DNA of 64,000 nt from DAHUYF01 sp035945115 (GTDB lineage Bacteria > Pseudomonadota > Alphaproteobacteria > ATCC43930 > CGMCC-115725). How positions within the stretch are numbered: the first letter of the stretch is position 1; each line of letters starts with the position of its first letter. Both the position numbers and the translations under genes were made by a program. The stretch spans positions 6,025 to 70,024 of the forward strand of contig DASZAN010000116.1 in the NCBI GenBank assembly GCA_035945115.1, written 5' to 3'. Below the pieces are notes generated by a model that worked only from the letters and a program-made list of their open reading frames with translations, ran no database searches and was not told the DNA's origin. Of the stretch, positions 43,353 through 52,048 are shown one piece after another.

Positions 43353-45035
43353 CTAGGCGCGCATCAGCGGCTTGTAGCGGATGCGGTGCGGCTGGTCGGC
43401 GGCGGCGCCGAGGCGGCGCTTGCGGTCGGCTTCGTAGTCGGCGTAGTTGCCTTCGAACCAGATCGTTTGGCTATCACCCTCGAATGAGAGGATGTGCGTG
43501 GCGATGCGGTCCAGGAACCAGCGGTCGTGCGTGATGACGACGGCGCAGCCGGGAAATTCGAGGAGCGCCTCCTCGAGGGCGCGCAAGGTATCGACGTCGA
43601 GATCGTTGGTGGGCTCGTCGAGCAGGATGACGTTGGCGCGGGTCTTCAGCATCTTCGCGAGGTGGACGCGGTTGCGCTCGCCGCCCGAGAGCTGTCCCAC
43701 CTTCTTTTGCTGATCGGAGCCTCGGAAGTTGAAGAGCGCGCAATAGGCGCGGCTCGGCATCTTGCGGCGGCTCAGATCGATCTCGTCATTGCCGCCGGAA
43801 ATCTCCTCCCAGACCGTCTTGGTCGCGGCGAGCGTGTCGCGGGATTGATCGACATAGCCCAACTTCACCGTCTCGCCGACGCGGAAGCTACCTTTGTCGG
43901 GCGTCTCCTGTCCCGTGACCATGCGGAAAAGCGTGGTTTTGCCGGCGCCATTGGGGCCGATGATGCCGACGATGCCGCCGGGCGGCAGGCGGAAGGACAA
44001 ATCCTCGATGAGGAGGTTGTCGCCATAGGCCTTCGCCACATGCTCCGCCTCGATGACGAGATCGCCGAGCCGCGGTCCCGGCGGCAGCACGATCTGCGCC
44101 GTCTCCGGCGCCTTCTCCTTGCTTTGCGCGACGAGCGCGTCATAGGCGGAGATGCGCGCCTTGCTCTTCGCTTGCCGCGCCCGCGGGCTCTGCCGCACCC
44201 ATTCGAGCTCGCGCTCGAGCGTGCGCTGGCGCGCCACCTCTTGCTTCCCCTCCTGCTCGAGCCGCTTCTGCTTCTGCTCGAGCCAGCCGGAGTAGTTCCC
44301 CTGATAGGGAATGCCGCGGCCGCGATCGAGCTCCAAGATCCAGCCCGCCACCTCGTCGAGGAAGTAGCGGTCGTGGGTCACCGTGACGACGGTGCCGGGA
44401 TACTCCGCAAGGAAGCGCTGCAGCCAGGCGACGCTTTCTGCATCCAAATGGTTGGTGGGCTCGTCGAGCAGCAGCAGATCGGGCTTCTGCAGCAAGAGGC
44501 GGCAGAGTGCGACACGGCGCCGCTCGCCGCCCGAGAGCGTCGCCACCTCGGCATCGCCCGGCGGGCAGCGGAGCGCGTCCATGGCGATCTCGATGGTACG
44601 GTCGAGCTCCCAGCCGTTGACGCGGTCGATCTTCTCCTGGAGCTCGCCCTGCTCGGTGATGAGCGCATTCATCTCTTCCTCAGAAAGCTCCTCGGCAAAG
44701 CGCGCGCTCACCTCCTCGAAGCGCTCCAAAAGCGCCTTCACCTCCCCCAAGCCTTCCTTGACGTTGCCGGCGACGTCCTTGGTCGCAGCGAGCGTCGGCT
44801 CCTGCGGCAGGAAGCCCACCTTGACCCCGTCCGCCGCCCAGGCTTCGCCGGCGAAATCCTGATCGAGCCCCGCCATGATGCGCAGCAGCGTCGACTTCCC
44901 CGCGCCGTTCAAGCCGAGCACGCCGATCTTGGCGCCCGGCAGGAACGACAACCAAATGTCCTTCAGCACCTCGCGCCCGCCCGGATAGGTTTTCGACAGA
45001 CCTTTCATGACGTAGATGTATTGATAAGCGGGCAT
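43353..45035 (-). CDS. ettA: Energy-dependent translational throttle EttA (ABC-F)
   Basis: This 560-residue cytosolic protein has two ABC modules: Walker A GLNGAGKSTLL and signature LSGGERRRVALCRLL in the first, GPNGAGKTTLFRM and LSGGERNRVHLAKML in the second. An arm and a charged linker lie between. The N-terminus (YQYIYVMKGLSKTYPGG) and length (E. coli 555) fit EttA, which gates the ribosome according to the energy state. It is monocistronic. A decayed copy of its second Walker A region lies near 50340. Confidence 0.93.
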   Translation of the reverse strand: MPAYQYIYVMKGLSKTYPGGREVLKDIWLSFLPGAKIGVLGLNGAGKSTLLRIMAGLDQDFAGEAWAADGVKVGFLPQEPTLAATKDVAGNVKEGLGEVKALLERFEEVSARFAEELSEEEMNALITEQGELQEKIDRVNGWELDRTIEIAMDALRCPPGDAEVATLSGGERRRVALCRLLLQKPDLLLLDEPTNHLDAESVAWLQRFLAEYPGTVVTVTHDRYFLDEVAGWILELDRGRGIPYQGNYSGWLEQKQKRLEQEGKQEVARQRTLERELEWVRQSPRARQAKSKARISAYDALVAQSKEKAPETAQIVLPPGPRLGDLVIEAEHVAKAYGDNLLIEDLSFRLPPGGIVGIIGPNGAGKTTLFRMVTGQETPDKGSFRVGETVKLGYVDQSRDTLAATKTVWEEISGGNDEIDLSRRKMPSRAYCALFNFRGSDQQKKVGQLSGGERNRVHLAKMLKTRANVILLDEPTNDLDVDTLRALEEALLEFPGCAVVITHDRWFLDRIATHILSFEGDSQTIWFEGNYADYEADRKRRLGAAADQPHRIRYKPLMRA

Positions 45036-45217
45036 GCGTTCGGGTTTCCTCTTAGTCCCTGGTCTGCGCTATGGGAGATGACAATGGTGCTGGTCGAGAA
45101 AGATGGCAAGACGGCGGTCGTCGGCGGACGGTCGAAACCCGGTAGCATCGCCGACGCAATGCCTACCCGGCGCCGATCCGGTGCGTCGTGCGTCCGCTCC
45201 AGTGCAAGAGACGCGCG

Positions 45218-45622
45218 ATGATGGCTCCTATCTTTCACCTGATCCCCGGCGCGCCGAAACCGGTTGGGCCTTACAGCCATGTCGTCGAACTCGACGGCTG
45301 GCTCTTCGTCACGGGACAGCTCGCAACCGATCCCGCGGATGATTCGCGTCCGCTTCCCGACGGTATCGAGGCGCAGTCGCGCAAAGTTTTCGACAACCTG
45401 CGGCGCGCGCTCGCCGGCGCGGCGGCAGGCTTCGAGCATGTTCTGATGGTGCGGGTCTTCCTCACCCACTTCGAGCGCGACTACGCCGCGTTCAATCACC
45501 TCTATCTCGACTATTTTCCGGCAGCGCGCCTGCCGGCGCGAACGACCGTGGGCGTGACGGCGCTGGCGCGTGGCGGCATCGTCGAAATCGATATGATCGC
45601 CTACCGCCCGTCGCGCCACTGA
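45218..45622 (+). CDS. RidA-family (YjgF/YER057c/UK114) deaminase-like protein
   Basis: This 134-residue protein begins MMAPIFHLIPGAPKPVGPYSHVV. Family hallmarks are GPYSHVVELDGWLFVTGQLATDP and the C-terminal RTTVGVTALARGGIVEIDMIA, with the conserved Arg before TTVGV. Classical RidA hydrolyses reactive imines from amino-acid metabolism; this member's substrate is not defined. ATG 45218 is preferred over an upstream GTG since it begins near the family start. Its end overlaps the convergent Fe-S subunit gene by 22 bp. Confidence 0.87.
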   Translation: MMAPIFHLIPGAPKPVGPYSHVVELDGWLFVTGQLATDPADDSRPLPDGIEAQSRKVFDNLRRALAGAAAGFEHVLMVRVFLTHFERDYAAFNHLYLDYFPAARLPARTTVGVTALARGGIVEIDMIAYRPSRH

Positions 45623-46755
45623 GCGCGGACGCGCCCGACGACCGCCGCGAGGCGCGCGGAGAGGAGTTTGAGAAGGATACGCCCGAGACCCAGCGGTGCG
45701 CGGACAGCGGCACCGCCACCCGAGAGGCGCGCTTCCAAATTGCGCGCCGCCTGTCGCACCACTTCCTCAGCGACGAGCTCGACGATGCCGGACCGGCTGA
45801 ACTGTGCCAGCGGACCGCGCAGACCGTAGTCGACCGAGAGTTCGACGACGCTTGCGGTTGATCCCTCTTCGGCGACGCGAAAGCGTGCCTCGAGATGGAG
45901 GCGTGTACCAGTGGCGCGATCCTGGCCGTGCCCGGTGAGGATTCCCCTCCAGGCTTCATCGTCATAGGAGACATCGGCGGCGCCGGCGAAGTGCGCGCGC
46001 ACCGGACCGAGCGCCACCGTCATCCTTCCGGCTACCCGACCCGGCGCATCACTGGGTGTCAGCTCCGCGCCCGGCACGCAGGCGACGATGACCGCCGGAT
46101 TTTTGATCGCGGCCCAAACCTCGGCGCGCGGAATGGCGATGCGAACCGTCTGGCGAAGCGTCGTAGCCGCGCCGTCCTCCCCGGTGGTAACGGCGGCCGT
46201 TGCGACCAACGGCGATGCGCTCGCGGCGGACGCGAGACGCGAGAGCTGCGGTCGAGACGGCAATGCCGCACGCGGCACAGCGGCGTCGGTCGTCTCGGGG
46301 TCGCGCAGCACGCTGCCAATGGCACGAACAATGCCGACATACCCGGTGCAGCGACAGAGATTGCCGCTGAGCTCGAGGCGAACACGCGCTGCGTCCGCGG
46401 CGGGCAAACGGAGCGCTATGTCGCGCGCGGTCATGAGCATTCCCGGCGTGCAATAGCCGCATTGTAAAGCGTGTTCGCGCGTAAACGCGGCGCGCAGTCG
46501 TACCATGATCGGGTCGTCTTCAAGACCCTCGATGGTTTGCACCGTGGCACCATCAGCCGCGACCGCGAGCGTGATGCAGGAGCGCACGGGCTGCCCGTCG
46601 AGAAGAACCGTGCAGGCGCCGCAGACGCCATGCTCGCAACCGAGGTGGGTGCCGGTCAGCAAACAATTCTCGCGCAGGAAGTCGGCGAGATGTCGGCGCG
46701 GCTCTACCGTGGCCGACGTTGGACGGCCATTCACGTTGAGCGATATCGCCTTCAC
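45601..46755 (-). CDS. Molybdenum-hydroxylase [2Fe-2S] subunit fused to a CoxG-type SRPBCC domain
   Basis: This is a 384-residue fusion. Residues 1-150 are the small Fe-S subunit, with the plant-type cluster ligands Cys40, 45, 48 and 60 and the second cluster ligands Cys99, 102, 134 and 136 (CGYCTPGM, LCRCTGY). Residues about 200-345 form a CoxG/SRPBCC domain (IPRAEVWAAIKNPAVIVACVPGA), a family linked to cofactor insertion or membrane attachment of CO-dehydrogenase-type enzymes. The ATG overlaps the FAD-subunit stop by 4 bp. The fusion itself is unusual. Confidence 0.9.
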   Translation of the reverse strand: MKAISLNVNGRPTSATVEPRRHLADFLRENCLLTGTHLGCEHGVCGACTVLLDGQPVRSCITLAVAADGATVQTIEGLEDDPIMVRLRAAFTREHALQCGYCTPGMLMTARDIALRLPAADAARVRLELSGNLCRCTGYVGIVRAIGSVLRDPETTDAAVPRAALPSRPQLSRLASAASASPLVATAAVTTGEDGAATTLRQTVRIAIPRAEVWAAIKNPAVIVACVPGAELTPSDAPGRVAGRMTVALGPVRAHFAGAADVSYDDEAWRGILTGHGQDRATGTRLHLEARFRVAEEGSTASVVELSVDYGLRGPLAQFSRSGIVELVAEEVVRQAARNLEARLSGGGAAVRAPLGLGRILLKLLSARLAAVVGRVRAQWRDGR

Positions 46756-47549
46756 ACTCGCGCCGCCGCGAATGCGCGGCGGAGGGCGACGCGATGGACT
46801 TGACGGTCGATTGCGTCGAAGCGGTTACTGGCGCTTGCTAGGGCGCGGTCCGCGGCGTCGGCCGACGCGTCGTCATCGCGAAGTAGCAGCGGGCGGCCAC
46901 CGGTCGCACTGACCACGGCGCGGCGTACATTGCGCTCGGGATCGATGAGCACGGCGCCGATGGCATCTGAAAACTCGCCGGGCTTGCGGCAGACTTTGTA
47001 CCAGCCCCAACGGGCCGCGCGCGAAAGCTTGGGGATACGCACGGCGACGACCAACTCACCCGGCTCGAGCGCGGTGGTGAACGGACCGCGATTGAAGATG
47101 TCGATGGGAATCATGCGCCCGCCGCGCGCGCGATAGGTGATGACGCAAGCATCCAAAGCGGTGAGCGCCGTCACCCAATCGGCCGCCGGGTCGGCGTGAC
47201 AGAGGCTCCCCGCGACGGTGCCGCGGTTGCGTACGGCGCGGTAAGCGATCCCGGCAGCGATCGTCGACAGCACGCGATCACCGACGTCCGGGACCCGGCC
47301 ATCTTCCACGGCGGCATGGGTGACGGCGGCGCCGAGCAACACCGCATCGGCAGTGTCGTCGACGCCGCCCAGATCCGGAATATGCGTGATATCGACGACC
47401 ACGCGCGGATGGGCCAAGCGGAGGTTCAGCATCGGCCCTAGCGACTGGCCACCGGCCATCACACGCGCGTCCGCGCCACCTTCAGCGAGAATGGCCGCGG
47501 CTTCCGCGATGTCGGTCGGACGGGCGTAATCGAAGGGAGCCGGCTTCAT
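46752..47549 (-). CDS. Molybdenum-hydroxylase FAD-binding (medium) subunit
   Basis: This 265-residue CoxM-type protein has the FAD-binding motif AGGQSLGPMLNLRLAHP near the N-terminus and RNRGTVAGSLCHADPAADW, the two typical FAD contacts. A CO-dehydrogenase-flavoprotein C-terminal part (PIDIFNRGPFTTALEPGELV) follows. It passes electrons from the Mo/Fe-S chain to the acceptor. ATG 47549 overlaps the large-subunit stop by 4 bp; the stop overlaps the Fe-S subunit start by 4 bp. A three-gene operon is clear. Confidence 0.93.
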   Translation of the reverse strand: MKPAPFDYARPTDIAEAAAILAEGGADARVMAGGQSLGPMLNLRLAHPRVVVDITHIPDLGGVDDTADAVLLGAAVTHAAVEDGRVPDVGDRVLSTIAAGIAYRAVRNRGTVAGSLCHADPAADWVTALTALDACVITYRARGGRMIPIDIFNRGPFTTALEPGELVVAVRIPKLSRAARWGWYKVCRKPGEFSDAIGAVLIDPERNVRRAVVSATGGRPLLLRDDDASADAADRALASASNRFDAIDRQVHRVALRRAFAAARV

Positions 47550-49903
47550 GGCGGCGGCATCACACCTACTTTCGCCAATGCGGCGAGCAACCGCCGCGGC
47601 GTGATCGGCAAGTCGCCGATTTCCGCGCCGAGCGGGCGCAACGCGTCGTTGACGGCATTGGCGATGGCCGCGGGCGGCCCGATGGCACCGCCTTCGCCGA
47701 TGCCCTTTTGGCCGAAGGTCGTATAAGGCGACGGCGTTTCCATATGGGTGATGCGCACGTCTGGTACTTCGGTGGCGCCGGGCAGGATGTAGTCGGCGAG
47801 GGTCGATGCGAGCGGCTGGCCGGCGCCGTCGTACGGCATTTCCTCGTAGAGCGCCGTGCCGATCCCCTGTGCCGTACCACCGACAACTTGGCCATCGACG
47901 ATCATCGGATTCACCAATACGCCGCCGTCCTCGACGACGACATAGTCGAGAATGCGCACCGCGCCGAGGGCAACATCGACAGCGACCACCGCGGCGTGTG
48001 CTGCATAGCTGAACGTGCCGCTGTCGCGAACGGCTTTGTAGCCGCTTGTCACTTCGAGACCGCCCGGTGACACATCGTCGGGCAGATCCTGTGGCCGCAA
48101 ATACCAAGTCCGCCCGATGTCGTCGATCGAGACCGAGCCGCGCGGGCCGATCACGACGCCATCGCGCACCACGACTTGGTCGGGAGTCGTCTGCAGCAGA
48201 TGCGCACCGATCCGCGCCAAGCGCTGACCGAGCTCGCGGCAAGCGGTGGCGACGGCGCCCCCGGCCATGACCATGCAACGCGATCCCCACGTGCCAGTGG
48301 AGTAGGGCGTGACCGCGGTGTCGCCGTGCACCACCATGATGCGCTCGATGGCGATGCCCAACAGCTCATGCGCCACCTGCGCCAGGGTCGTCTCGAGCCC
48401 TTGGCCGTGCGATTGGATGCCGACCCTGAGCTCGAGCCCGCCGTCCGGCGTGAGCCGCGCGACGGCTTGCTCGAAGCCCGGCACCATTGGGATGCCCCAC
48501 CCTGAATACACTGACGTGCCATGCGCTGCCTGCTCGCAGAAGATGGCAAAGCCGACGCCGATGCGCTCGTCTTCCGGCCTCGCGTCGGCTTGCCGACGGC
48601 GCACGCCCGCGAGATCGATCGCTGCCGCCGCACGGCGCAGGCATTCCGGATAGTCGCCACTGTCGAAGTGCTTTCCGGTGATGTTGTTGAACGGCATTGC
48701 TTCCGGCGGCACGAGGTTCAAGAGCCGCACATCAAGCGGTTCTTTACCGATGGCGCTCGCGACAGCGTCGATCATCGTTTCCATGGCAAAGCAAACCCCG
48801 GCGCGCGCGACACCGCGGTAGGGAAGAATGGGCGGCTTGTTGGTGGCGGCCGACCAGGTGCGACAGCGATATGCGTCGAAACGATAAGGACCCGGCAGGA
48901 TGCTCGCGACTTGCGCTGCCTCGAGGCACGCCGAAAAGGGATAAGCCGAGTAGGCGCCAGCGTCGACCGTCACCTCGGCGTCGAGCGCCAGCAGTCGGCC
49001 CATGGCGTCAGCGTAGGCGGTAATCTCGTAATCGTGCTCGCGGCAATTGGCGTTCGCGGTGAGCTGCTCGCGGCGGTCCTCGATCCACCGCACGGGGTGG
49101 CCAAGGTGGCGTGCAAGAAACGCGGCGCAGACCTCTTCGACCAGCAAGATGCCCTTGTAGCCGAAGCCGCCACCGATATCCGGAGCGACGACGCGGATAC
49201 GGCCGTGATCGAGCCCGAGACAGCCGGCAAGGCCCGTGCGCACGATGTGCGGCATCTGCGCCGCACTGTAGACCAGGAGCTGCTCGAGGCGCCGGTCCCA
49301 CTGGGCGACAACCCCACGCCCCTCGATCGGCGACATGCATTGGCGCGCCGTGCGCAGGTGGCGCGTCACCGTTACCGCAGCGGTGCGCTTGATCGCCTCG
49401 AGGTCGGCATCGACGACGGTTTCGAGGAAGACGTTGTCGCCCCAGTGCTCATGCACCAGCGGCGCGCCCGCCCCGCGCGCGGCGAGCATGTCGCTGACAG
49501 CCGGTAGCTCCTCGATGTCGAGCTCGACTTCGGCGGCAATGTCTTCGGCGCTCGCGCGATCCGGCGCGACGCAGACCGCGACGGGCTCGCCAACATAGCG
49601 CAGCTTGCCGGAAGCGAGAACCGGCTGCTCCGACGGCTTGAATCCGGGAAGACGCGAATTGGCGACGATCGGACCAACGCCGACGAGGTCCGCCGCGGTG
49701 AACACCGCATTTTCCGCGCCCGCCGGCTTGCGGACGCCGCGCAAGCGCGCATGCGCGACGGGGCTCCGAACGAAGGCGAGCTCTTGCATGCCGGGCAAGC
49801 GAATGTCGGCGATGAATTCGCCCTTACCCCGGAGGTAACGGTCGTCTTCTTTGCGTGGGACCGAGGCACCGATGCCGGTAGCGCGAGCGTCAGTACGCTG
49901 CAT
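47546..49903 (-). CDS. Molybdenum-hydroxylase large (molybdopterin) subunit, xanthine-dehydrogenase/CODH family
   Basis: This 785-residue catalytic subunit binds the molybdopterin cytosine dinucleotide cofactor. GGGFG is at 244-248, the active-site loop is PYRGVAR at 361-367, and the catalytic Glu lies in GIGEGG (about residue 737). Form-I CO dehydrogenases have AYRCSFR at this loop; here the Cys is absent, so an aldehyde, purine or N-heterocycle oxidase is more likely than CO oxidation. It begins the large-FAD-FeS gene order. A collapsed amidohydrolase frame overlaps the start. Confidence 0.92.
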   Translation of the reverse strand: MQRTDARATGIGASVPRKEDDRYLRGKGEFIADIRLPGMQELAFVRSPVAHARLRGVRKPAGAENAVFTAADLVGVGPIVANSRLPGFKPSEQPVLASGKLRYVGEPVAVCVAPDRASAEDIAAEVELDIEELPAVSDMLAARGAGAPLVHEHWGDNVFLETVVDADLEAIKRTAAVTVTRHLRTARQCMSPIEGRGVVAQWDRRLEQLLVYSAAQMPHIVRTGLAGCLGLDHGRIRVVAPDIGGGFGYKGILLVEEVCAAFLARHLGHPVRWIEDRREQLTANANCREHDYEITAYADAMGRLLALDAEVTVDAGAYSAYPFSACLEAAQVASILPGPYRFDAYRCRTWSAATNKPPILPYRGVARAGVCFAMETMIDAVASAIGKEPLDVRLLNLVPPEAMPFNNITGKHFDSGDYPECLRRAAAAIDLAGVRRRQADARPEDERIGVGFAIFCEQAAHGTSVYSGWGIPMVPGFEQAVARLTPDGGLELRVGIQSHGQGLETTLAQVAHELLGIAIERIMVVHGDTAVTPYSTGTWGSRCMVMAGGAVATACRELGQRLARIGAHLLQTTPDQVVVRDGVVIGPRGSVSIDDIGRTWYLRPQDLPDDVSPGGLEVTSGYKAVRDSGTFSYAAHAAVVAVDVALGAVRILDYVVVEDGGVLVNPMIVDGQVVGGTAQGIGTALYEEMPYDGAGQPLASTLADYILPGATEVPDVRITHMETPSPYTTFGQKGIGEGGAIGPPAAIANAVNDALRPLGAEIGDLPITPRRLLAALAKVGVMPPP

Positions 49904-50246
49904 CGCGGTTTCCGCCGTCCTGGGCGTACGCCTTCACGCGGCCATAGGGATGGGTTGCGGCAGCAGCGGGCTGTCGACGTCGATGCGATGACCGGCGCGC
50001 AACGAGAAGGCGGGTACGATCATCTGGGTCGCTTCGATAGACATGGGCATGGGTGTCGATCAGTCTCGGCACCACCACCTTCCCCGCGACCGACACCACA
50101 GAAGCCGCGTGCGTGGTCGGCAGGGCCGGTGCCACGCCGATGATCTTCCCCGCAACGATGGCGACATCCGCCACGCCATCCCTGCCGGTGGCGGGATCGA
50201 TTACCCGGCCGCCGCTGAGAATGAGATCGGCCCTCAGTTCCGGCAT
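49890..50246 (-). pseudogene. Amidohydrolase remnant (N-terminal and C-terminal ends only)
   Basis: The first 70 codons read as an amidohydrolase N-terminus: MPELRADLILSGGRVIDPATG, VAIVAGKIIGVA, then VVPRLIDTHAHVY with the metal-binding HxH. After Tyr-Arg the sequence is non-homologous in this frame. A second frame at 50044-49934 reads AFSLRAGHRIDVDSPLL to its own stop, resembling the end of a metallo-dependent hydrolase. The gene thus seems to have lost its middle (several hundred codons) with a frame change. It lay upstream of the molybdenum-hydroxylase operon. The match of the C-terminal piece is tentative. Confidence 0.6.
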
Positions 50247-50625
50247 TTTCGCGCCTCTCCGCTCACCGACCTCGATCTTAGCTCAGTCCCAACCGGGGCA
50301 ACAATCATGCCGGCAGTGCTCACACGCCCAAGGAACCGTGATCATGCGGAAGAGCGTGGCCTCGCCGGCGGGCGTTGGGGCAGATAATGCCGACGATCCC
50401 GCCCGGGGAAATGTAGTCGGCAAGGGGGGTGGACTGGCGCAAACGACATCATGACTGGTCGATATGTGACCGCAAATTAACCGCAACACCCTATCGCCTT
50501 GCCAAAACTTGGCTCTTTCCCTCACGCCCAGCGGCGTGGCAAAGTCCCTGAAACAAGACGCCACGAGGGGCGGCGGGGCTTTCCTGCCGTGAAAGTGGTC
50601 CGTCACTGCTCGGGAGGATCAAGCG
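50247..50625. other. 379-bp intergenic region with an ABC-F fragment and the liv operon promoter
   Basis: This gap separates the divergent amidohydrolase remnant and the Liv binding-protein gene. It contains an ettA-like fragment (50336-50409) and, downstream, an AT-richer stretch (near 50460-50490, GCAAATTAACCGCAA) that probably holds the promoter of the liv operon. GGAGG lies 9 nt before ATG 50626. No further gene is supported. Confidence 0.6.
50336..50409 (-). pseudogene. Orphan fragment of an ABC-F Walker A region (ettA-like)
   Basis: Over about 74 bp this segment parallels ettA 43915-43987 with roughly 80 percent identity by eye and one inserted base. On the minus strand one frame reads GIVGIICPN and the next reads PAGEATLFRMIT, corresponding to GIVGIIGPN and GAGKTTLFRMVT of EttA's second module. 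No other ABC sequence surrounds it. It is a decayed duplicate or the scar of a lost ABC-F gene. Confidence 0.6.
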
Positions 50626-51867
50626 ATGAAAAGCTCGAACTACGTGCGTCTGTTGCTCGGCGGCGTTGCCGCCGCAGGGGTGGCGGCCATGCTCGGCATG
50701 GGCGCCCTTGCCCAGGACAAGGGACCGATCAAGATCGGCATCACGCTGCCGCTCACCGGCGCCGATGCCGAGGACGCGCTCCTCATCAAGCAGGGCGCGA
50801 TGATGGCGGTCGACGAAGCCAACGCCAAGGGTGGCATCGACGGCCGCAAGATCGACGTTGTCGTCTATGACAGCGGCACGGCGAGCGCCGGCCAGTACGA
50901 CCCGGCACAGGCCGCCACCAACACCAAGAAGCTCGTCTCCGACCCGGCGGTGGTCGCCAATGTCGGTCCGCAGATGAGCGGCGAGGGCAAGGCGATGACG
51001 CCGATCCTCTCCGAGGCCGATCTCGCCACCATCACGCCGAGCTCGACCAACCCCGACATCACCAATCCCGCCTTTGCCGCGCAGTTCAAGCCGAAAGGCA
51101 AGGCGATCTATTTCCGAACGGTGACGACCGACGCCTTCCAAGGGCCGAACATGGCGAACTTCATGGCCCAGCAGCTCAAGGTCAAGACGATCTACATTCT
51201 CGATGATTCCGGCGCCTATGGCGTGGGGATCGCCGACGCCTTCCAGAAACAGGCGGAGAAGAACGGCATCAAGATTTTGGGCCGCGATCAGCTCAATCCC
51301 AAGGAAGCCGACTACACCACCGTCCTCACCAAGATCAAGGCGCTCAATCCTGACGCCATCTACTACGGCGGCGTGGGGCAAGCGGGCGTCAAGGTGGCGA
51401 AGCAGGCCTATGACATCGTTCCCAAGATGATCAAGGCCGGCGGCGACGGCGTCTATGGCGGTACGTTCCTCAGCGCGGGTTTCCCCGCGGTCGAAGGCTG
51501 GTACGCGACCAACGCATCGCCGCACAGCACCGAGGAGAGCGGCGCGCAGGCCTTCGTGAAGAAGTTCCAGGAGACCTACAAGCAGGCGCCGAGCGACTAT
51601 TCGATCACCGCCTATGACGGCACGCTCGTCGTCCTCGATGCGATCGACCGCGTGATCAAGAGCGGCAAGCCGGTCAACCGCTCGAACGTGCGCGACGCCA
51701 TGCAGACCTCCAACCTCAAGACCCTGCAAGGCACGATCTCGTTCGACGAGAACGGCGACCTCAAGGACCGTGTCGTGAGCGTGTTTCAGGTCAAGCACGA
51801 TGCGAAGGCGCCGGACAACGACGTCATCCGTCAATACAAGTACATCGGCGTGGCGCCGCAGTCCTGA
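50626..51867 (+). CDS. Branched-chain amino-acid-type ABC transporter substrate-binding protein (LivJ/LivK)
   Basis: This 413-residue periplasmic protein has a signal peptide (MKSSNYVRLLLGGVAAAGVA, cleavage about residue 29, GALAQD). The mature chain IKIGITLPLTGADAEDALL and DLATITPSSTNPDIT, then TIYILDDSGAYGVGIADAF follow the Leu/Ile/Val-binding family. It heads a complete importer: LivH at 52049, LivM-LivG fusion at 52989 and LivF at 54973. The ligand may be a branched-chain amino acid, amide or aromatic acid; sequence alone does not decide. GGGAGG precedes the ATG. Confidence 0.92.
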   Translation: MKSSNYVRLLLGGVAAAGVAAMLGMGALAQDKGPIKIGITLPLTGADAEDALLIKQGAMMAVDEANAKGGIDGRKIDVVVYDSGTASAGQYDPAQAATNTKKLVSDPAVVANVGPQMSGEGKAMTPILSEADLATITPSSTNPDITNPAFAAQFKPKGKAIYFRTVTTDAFQGPNMANFMAQQLKVKTIYILDDSGAYGVGIADAFQKQAEKNGIKILGRDQLNPKEADYTTVLTKIKALNPDAIYYGGVGQAGVKVAKQAYDIVPKMIKAGGDGVYGGTFLSAGFPAVEGWYATNASPHSTEESGAQAFVKKFQETYKQAPSDYSITAYDGTLVVLDAIDRVIKSGKPVNRSNVRDAMQTSNLKTLQGTISFDENGDLKDRVVSVFQVKHDAKAPDNDVIRQYKYIGVAPQS

Positions 51868-51909
51868 TCGCGTCATCACGTTGCACGTCGATCGTGCGCC
51901 CATCGACAG

Positions 51910-52003
51910 GCGTCCTTCGCTACGCAAAGGACGCCGCTCAGGGTGAGGACGAATTGGTCATGGCACCAAGAAAGAACCTCATCCTGAGCTGGTCGAAGGA
52001 CGC
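51910..52003. repeat. PEPVEG-type palindromic repeat, copy C
   Basis: This 94-bp imperfect palindrome lies between livJ and livH. It opens GCGTCCTTCGCTACGCAAAG and closes GAGCTGGTCGAAGGACGC, related to copies A and B. Located within the operon, it may decouple binding-protein expression from the permease genes. Confidence 0.8.
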
Positions 52004-52048
52004 ACACCGGTCGCGAGCGCCGCAGCCCGCTGATGCCCAGGCGCTGAG

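Noticed and set aside
45083..45221. Short frame MTMVLVEKDGKTAVVGG between ettA and the RidA gene
   Set aside because: It has a weak ribosome-binding site, ends inside the RidA start region and shows no family; left out for lack of support.
47546..49903. Form-I aerobic CO dehydrogenase
   Set aside because: The active-site loop is PYRGVAR without the Cys that binds copper in form-I CODH.
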